53,048 bases of DNA from Marinobacterium weihaiense. GTDB taxonomy: Bacteria; Pseudomonadota; Gammaproteobacteria; Pseudomonadales; Balneatricaceae. Numbering within the stretch: position 1 is the first letter of the stretch; each line of letters opens with the position of its first letter. This document shows positions 49,335 through 53,048 of the stretch, piece after piece. The translations under genes were made by a program, and so were the position numbers. Location: NCBI RefSeq assembly GCF_019061305.1, contig NZ_JAHQZT010000018.1, forward strand, positions 1 through 53,048, in the 5' to 3' direction. The notes beneath the pieces were generated by a model. It ran no database searches. It had not been told where the DNA came from and worked only from the letters and a program-made list of their open reading frames with translations.

Positions 49335-50471
49335 TCAGGCCTGACGGGCCTGCATCTGCTCGATAAAGCGATCGAACAGCGGCGCCACGTCATGCGGGCC
49401 TGGGCTGGCTTCCGGGTGTCCCTGGAAGCTGAACGCCGGAACGTCCGTACGCTCGATCCCCTGCAGTGAGCCGTCGAACAGGGATTTGTGGGTTGCACGC
49501 AGGTTGGCCGGCAGTGAATCCTCGTCAACCGCAAAACCGTGGTTCTGGCTGGTGATCATCACGTGTTTGCGATCCAGATCCTGTACCGGGTGGTTGGCAC
49601 CATGGTGGCCAAACTTCATCTTAACGGTCTGCGCACCTGACGCCAGCGCCAGCAGCTGATGGCCCAGGCAGATACCGAAGACCGGAATGCCGGTAGTCAG
49701 GATTTCACGGATGGCCGTGATGGCGTAATCGCAGGGCTCGGGGTCACCGGGGCCGTTGGAGAGGAAAACACCATCCGGGTTCAGCGCCAGCACGTCAGCA
49801 GCGGGAGTCTGCGCCGGCACAACGGTCAGGCGACAGCCACGCTCGACCAGCATCCGCAGGATGTTGTGTTTCACACCAAAATCGTAGGCGACCACGTGGA
49901 ACGGCAGCTCGCTGTCAGCCTTGTCCTGATGACCTTCGCCCAGCGTCCAGGTGCTGGAGCGCCAGTCGTAACCTTCGGTCACGCTGACTTCCTTGGCCAG
50001 ATCCATGCCTTTGAGGCCCGGGAACGCGCGCGCAGCCGCCAGCGCCTTCTCTTCATCCAGTTCATTCCCCGCCAGAATGCAGCCGTTCTGCGAACCCTTC
50101 TCACGCAGGATACGGGTCAGGCGGCGGGTATCGATGTCGGCGATACCGACAATGTTGTTGTCCTTCAGGTACTGGTCCAGCGTCTGTTCACTGCGGAAGT
50201 TGCTGGCCAGCAGCGGCAGGTCGCGGATCACCAGGCCAGCGGCCCAGGTCTGTGCGGACTCTGCATCTTCGGCATTGACGCCGGTGTTGCCGATATGTGG
50301 ATAGGTCAGGGTCACAATCTGGCGGCAGTAGGACGGGTCTGTCAGGATTTCCTGATAACCGGTCATCGAGGTGTTGAAAACCACCTCGCCACTGGACTCA
50401 CCATCGGCGCCAATTGCTATCCCCCTGAAAATGCTGCCGTCCTCAAGGGCTAGAATGGCTGGTCGCGTCAA
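49335..50471 (-). CDS. carA: Carbamoyl-phosphate synthase small (glutaminase) subunit
   Basis: Hydrolyses glutamine and passes ammonia to CarB. I choose TTG at 50471, preceded by a strong GGGGAGG 5 bases upstream; it gives 378 residues beginning [13 protein letters not shown]. The frame stays open 41 codons further through a terminator hairpin, which is not plausible protein. The N-terminal domain includes [19 protein letters not shown]; the class I glutaminase triad is Cys in [13 protein letters not shown] (near 268) with His/Glu in [12 protein letters not shown]. The 139-base leader contains an intrinsic terminator, suggesting attenuation. Confidence 0.96.
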   Translation of the reverse strand: MTRPAILALEDGSIFRGIAIGADGESSGEVVFNTSMTGYQEILTDPSYCRQIVTLTYPHIGNTGVNAEDAESAQTWAAGLVIRDLPLLASNFRSEQTLDQYLKDNNIVGIADIDTRRLTRILREKGSQNGCILAGNELDEEKALAAARAFPGLKGMDLAKEVSVTEGYDWRSSTWTLGEGHQDKADSELPFHVVAYDFGVKHNILRMLVERGCRLTVVPAQTPAADVLALNPDGVFLSNGPGDPEPCDYAITAIREILTTGIPVFGICLGHQLLALASGAQTVKMKFGHHGANHPVQDLDRKHVMITSQNHGFAVDEDSLPANLRATHKSLFDGSLQGIERTDVPAFSFQGHPEASPGPHDVAPLFDRFIEQMQARQA

Positions 50472-50529
50472 TTGAACCTCCCCGCGCGTGCGCTGCTTTA
50501 ATCTGGACAATTTTGGATGGAATACGTGC

Positions 50530-50567
50530 AAAAAAGCGAGGCAACACGGAATGCTTGCCTCGCTTTT
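50530..50567 (-). terminator. Terminator in the carA leader (attenuator candidate)
   Basis: AAAAGCGAGGCAA pairs perfectly with TTGCCTCGCTTTT (13 bp, 10-base loop) and is followed on the minus strand by six Us. It lies between the best carA promoter and the carA TTG, with no other minus-strand gene upstream to terminate. Confidence 0.75.
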
Positions 50568-50616
50568 GTCAATTCGGCTGTTATGCACCTGCACTGATAG
50601 CAGGCTAAACCCCTCT

Positions 50617-50645
50617 ATTCTAGTCGATTCACTGCACCACGTCCA
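50617..50645 (-). promoter_or_regulatory. Probable carA promoter
   Basis: Minus-strand TGGACG (50645-50640), a 17-base spacer and TAGAAT (50622-50617). Transcription would start near 50610 and run through the hairpin at 50567-50530 before reaching carA. Confidence 0.5.
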
Positions 50646-50732
50646 CGCAGTATGTGCCGATCCGGTGTCACTGGGCTGTCATCAAACATTAATACCCTGT
50701 CGCCCATCGATAACACCTGATACGAGTCCATC

Positions 50733-52706
50733 ATGAATATTTCCACTCTGGCACGCACCTCTCTGCTGGTACTGTTGCTATTGCTGGCCGGACTGAGTGC
50801 AGCGGTCATCTGGTCACTGATGCAACTTGGGGATGCCTTCACCAACAGCACCCGTTATCGGGACTACACGCTGCAGATTCAGCAGCACGTTGAAGCGCCC
50901 GCACGCCGCTATCTGGCGACCGGAAATGCCGCAGAATTGACCACCCTGAATCAGGGCATTGAAAACCTGATCAGTGCTAATCTCACGAACCTTTGGCTGC
51001 CGTTGCCGGTTCGAGAGCAGATTGATGCCTCCCTGCAGACCCTGCATGATACCGTGATTCCCAAACTCCGCTCGGCCGGCAAGCTGGCCGAACCTCAGGC
51101 GTTGCTGGTCAATAACGAACGCGAGCTGGCCTACGGCCTCAACAGCCTGCACGAGTATGCTTTCAAGGCACTCGATGCCCGACCGGGCATGACTCAACAG
51201 GCAATGAGATACCTGCAATTGAACACACGCTTGCTCAGCGAGCTGCATAACCTGACATTGCTGCGCCAACGCTACGTTGAAGTGCAGGACCCAGAGGCCT
51301 TGGCGTCTATCCACCAACAGCTGAGCCGGATGGATACCCTGACAGCAGAGCTCGCGGCCCTGCCAGCCTTGGGTATATTCAAAACCAGTGAACCCGACCC
51401 GATGGCCGAGCTGATGGGGTGGGACACCCGCGCGAGCCGCATCGAGCTGGGTGAGGAGGCACGCAGTCAGGTTCAAGACCTGATCAACCGCTATCCGAAG
51501 GAGTTGAGCAACGCGAGTAAGTTTCTCCAGCACAAGCTGCAAGGCGAGGCGATGGCCAGCAACTATCTGAGCACCCTCGCGGATGAGCTGACGCGGATTG
51601 AACGCAGTCTCAGCGAATCGTTTGAACAAACGCTGTTGCAAACTTATGCGTTGCTGGCCATCGCCATTGTGCTGGTACTGACCATGGTGCTGCTCCTGGG
51701 CCTGCTGTTGTACCGGCTTGCCGGCCTGATCGTCACCGCATGCCACCATATTACCCTGCTGGCTGCCGGTAAGCTGCATGAACCCCTGATACTCAACAGC
51801 CGCTTCAATGAAGCTCGACAGCTCAATGAAGCCCTGTTGCAATTACAAAACTATTTCAAACAGCTGATCGATCAGGTCTATCAGCAGACCCACAGGCTCG
51901 GCGCCCTGCAGGTGCGTGCCACCAACAGCTCGACACGGCTGGAAGCCGTGGTGCAGCAACAGCAACAGCAGACACACGCCTCTGCCCTAAAGATGGACCA
52001 GCTCAGCACCTCTTATCAGGAGGTCGCCGCCAGCGCCGTAACCGGCAGTGAGGCAACACTTCAGGTGCAAGCTCAAATCGATCAAGGAGGAGAGCGGATT
52101 CGCAGCACCAGCACCTTTGCCCGCCGGTTAAGCGAGGAAGCCAAGCGGACCGAATCCAGCATCAACCGTCTGCGCGAGGACACGTTGGCCATCAGCGAAG
52201 CCCTTGAGGTGATCCATGGATTTGCCGACCAAACCAACCTGCTCGCGTTGAACGCGGCCATTGAGGCAGCACGTGCCGGGGCTTCTGGCCGCGGCTTTGC
52301 CGTTGTGGCGGATGAAGTACGCAACCTGGCCAACAGCACCACGACATCAGCCGAGCAGATACAGGGCATTCTGAACCGCCTGGAACAGACTTCCCTTGAT
52401 GCCATGGACTGCGTCAGCCAGCAGAAGCAATTGGTCAGCCAAACCGTTACCGCGGTTGAAGAGACTCGCAGCTCAATGGAAACCATCAATGTCGCCATGC
52501 GTGAAATCGCTGATATGAACGCCATGGTCGCTGCGTCGACCGAACAGCAGTCACAGACCACCGCCCAGATTCGCATCAGTATCAATGACAGTGCCGCCCT
52601 GGCATCAGACTCAGCACATGAAGCCAGCGGCAATCGACAGCTGGCATTGGAGCTGGAAACCATCAGCCAGTCACTGAACGGATTGGTATCGCGCTTTCAG
52701 CAGTGA
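50733..52706 (+). CDS. Methyl-accepting chemotaxis protein
   Basis: Transmembrane chemoreceptor of 657 residues. TM1 about 7-30 ([17 protein letters not shown]), a mostly helical periplasmic sensor of about 265 residues with no recognised ligand motif, TM2 about 301-325, a HAMP-like region, then the cytoplasmic signalling domain. The CheA/CheW-binding hairpin tip is intact ([20 protein letters not shown], then [12 protein letters not shown], near 505-535). Coiled-coil arms include a Gln-rich stretch ([11 protein letters not shown]). The C-terminus has no CheR-binding pentapeptide. No che genes are near. It stands where dapB usually precedes carA, divergent from carA. Confidence 0.92.
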   Translation: MNISTLARTSLLVLLLLLAGLSAAVIWSLMQLGDAFTNSTRYRDYTLQIQQHVEAPARRYLATGNAAELTTLNQGIENLISANLTNLWLPLPVREQIDASLQTLHDTVIPKLRSAGKLAEPQALLVNNERELAYGLNSLHEYAFKALDARPGMTQQAMRYLQLNTRLLSELHNLTLLRQRYVEVQDPEALASIHQQLSRMDTLTAELAALPALGIFKTSEPDPMAELMGWDTRASRIELGEEARSQVQDLINRYPKELSNASKFLQHKLQGEAMASNYLSTLADELTRIERSLSESFEQTLLQTYALLAIAIVLVLTMVLLLGLLLYRLAGLIVTACHHITLLAAGKLHEPLILNSRFNEARQLNEALLQLQNYFKQLIDQVYQQTHRLGALQVRATNSSTRLEAVVQQQQQQTHASALKMDQLSTSYQEVAASAVTGSEATLQVQAQIDQGGERIRSTSTFARRLSEEAKRTESSINRLREDTLAISEALEVIHGFADQTNLLALNAAIEAARAGASGRGFAVVADEVRNLANSTTTSAEQIQGILNRLEQTSLDAMDCVSQQKQLVSQTVTAVEETRSSMETINVAMREIADMNAMVAASTEQQSQTTAQIRISINDSAALASDSAHEASGNRQLALELETISQSLNGLVSRFQQ

Positions 52707-52779
52707 GATAGCAGAATTACAATTAAATCAGCAAGATAGTTGACAACACGCGGCAAGGGTGAAAGAATGCACTCTCTTC

Positions 52780-52855
52780 GCCCAGATAGCTCAGTCGGTA
52801 GAGCAGGGGATTGAAAATCCCCGTGTCGGCGGTTCGATTCCGTCTCTGGGCACCA
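52780..52855 (+). tRNA. tRNA-Phe (GAA)
   Basis: A 76-base tRNA with encoded CCA. Acceptor stem GCCCAGA/TCTGGGC, D-arm with AGCTCAGTCGGTAGAGC, anticodon loop TTGAAAA closed by GGGGA/TCCCC (anticodon GAA) and T-arm GGTTCGATTCC. Single gene, followed after 9 bases by its own terminator. Confidence 0.97.
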
Positions 52856-52864
52856 GAATTATTG

Positions 52865-52894
52865 AAGGCCTGCATTTCGATGCAGGCCTTTTTT
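52865..52894 (+). terminator. Intrinsic terminator after tRNA-Phe
   Basis: AAGGCCTGCAT pairs perfectly with ATGCAGGCCTT (11 bp) across a stable TTCG loop and is followed by a T-run. The remaining 154 bases to the right edge contain no complete gene; a TATAAT (52997-53002) and a possible ATG (53037) near the edge may belong to the next gene. Confidence 0.9.
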
Positions 52895-53048
52895 GTTGCG
52901 ACGACTATTATCCCACCCCCTTCCCTGATGCTCGATACCGAATATATTGGTGATTTAGGAATTATTCCTATAGCCGGCCACCAGCCGAGCCCCTATTATA
53001 ATCATCGAGGTTCACAGGACGTGATTGGCTGACAGGATGAGCGCCACC

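Noticed and set aside
50683..50713. Possible flagellar sigma-28 promoter before the chemoreceptor gene (ATCGATAA resembles GCCGATAA)
   Set aside because: No TAAA-like -35 at the required 15-base spacing.

Overview
This window is a chromosomal segment from a moderately GC-rich gammaproteobacterium. The gene orders match Pseudomonas and the Oceanospirillales, and to a lesser degree E. coli. Examples are tyrS beside M23 peptidase and anmK; erpA near clc and hemL; dksA-gluQRS-cbrA-cbrB-pcnB-folK-panB-panC; tpiA-secG-tRNA-rimP-nusA-infB-rbfA-truB-rpsO-pnp; and carA-carB-greA. Two things argue against a typical Pseudomonas: dapB is not upstream of carA, and rlmE is missing between yhbY and ftsH. 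I favour an Oceanospirillales/Pseudomonadales relative but cannot name the genus. There is no prophage, transposase, CRISPR array or defence island.

Layout. 1-4.6 kb: an rRNA-type promoter facing off the left edge, tyrS, a cell-wall peptidase with anmK (muropeptide recycling), and erpA. 4.6-15 kb: argC, a CLC transporter with an unusual ion pathway, thiE, hemL, a small membrane protein, PBP1b with a probable LpoP-type activator, a kinase-like/AAA fusion and a lone Rieske protein. 15-25 kb: dksA, gluQRS, a small overlapping membrane ORF (cbrX-like), the CbrA/CbrB two-component system, a non-coding locus with every mark of a CrcZ-type regulatory RNA, then pcnB, folK, panB and panC. 25-30 kb: a thiolase, a tandem QueD/PTPS-fold protein, rsuA, an RsmC/RlmG-type methyltransferase and a YciC-like protein, followed by a degenerate repeat patch. 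30-45 kb: the transcription/translation cluster pnp to rimP on the minus strand, two tRNAs, secG, tpiA, glmM, folP and ftsH. 45-53 kb: yhbY, greA-carB-carA with an apparent leader attenuator, a chemoreceptor and tRNA-Phe.

How it works together. The most interesting unit is 16.48-21.50 kb. CbrA, a transporter-like sensor kinase, should phosphorylate CbrB, a sigma-54 activator. CbrB would bind GGTAACACT repeats just after its own gene and drive a -24/-12 promoter. The transcript begins with an AAC repeat and carries four A-rich CA motifs, three of them in hairpin loops. In Pseudomonas such an RNA (CrcZ/CrcY/CrcX) titrates Hfq/Crc and relieves catabolite repression. Finding it here outside a clearly Pseudomonas context is the best candidate for an undescribed system. 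Other regulatory signals read directly from the sequence are a long pnp leader hairpin (an RNase III/PNPase autoregulation candidate), a terminator inside the carA leader, and tandem terminators between the initiator tRNA and the rimP-nusA-infB operon.
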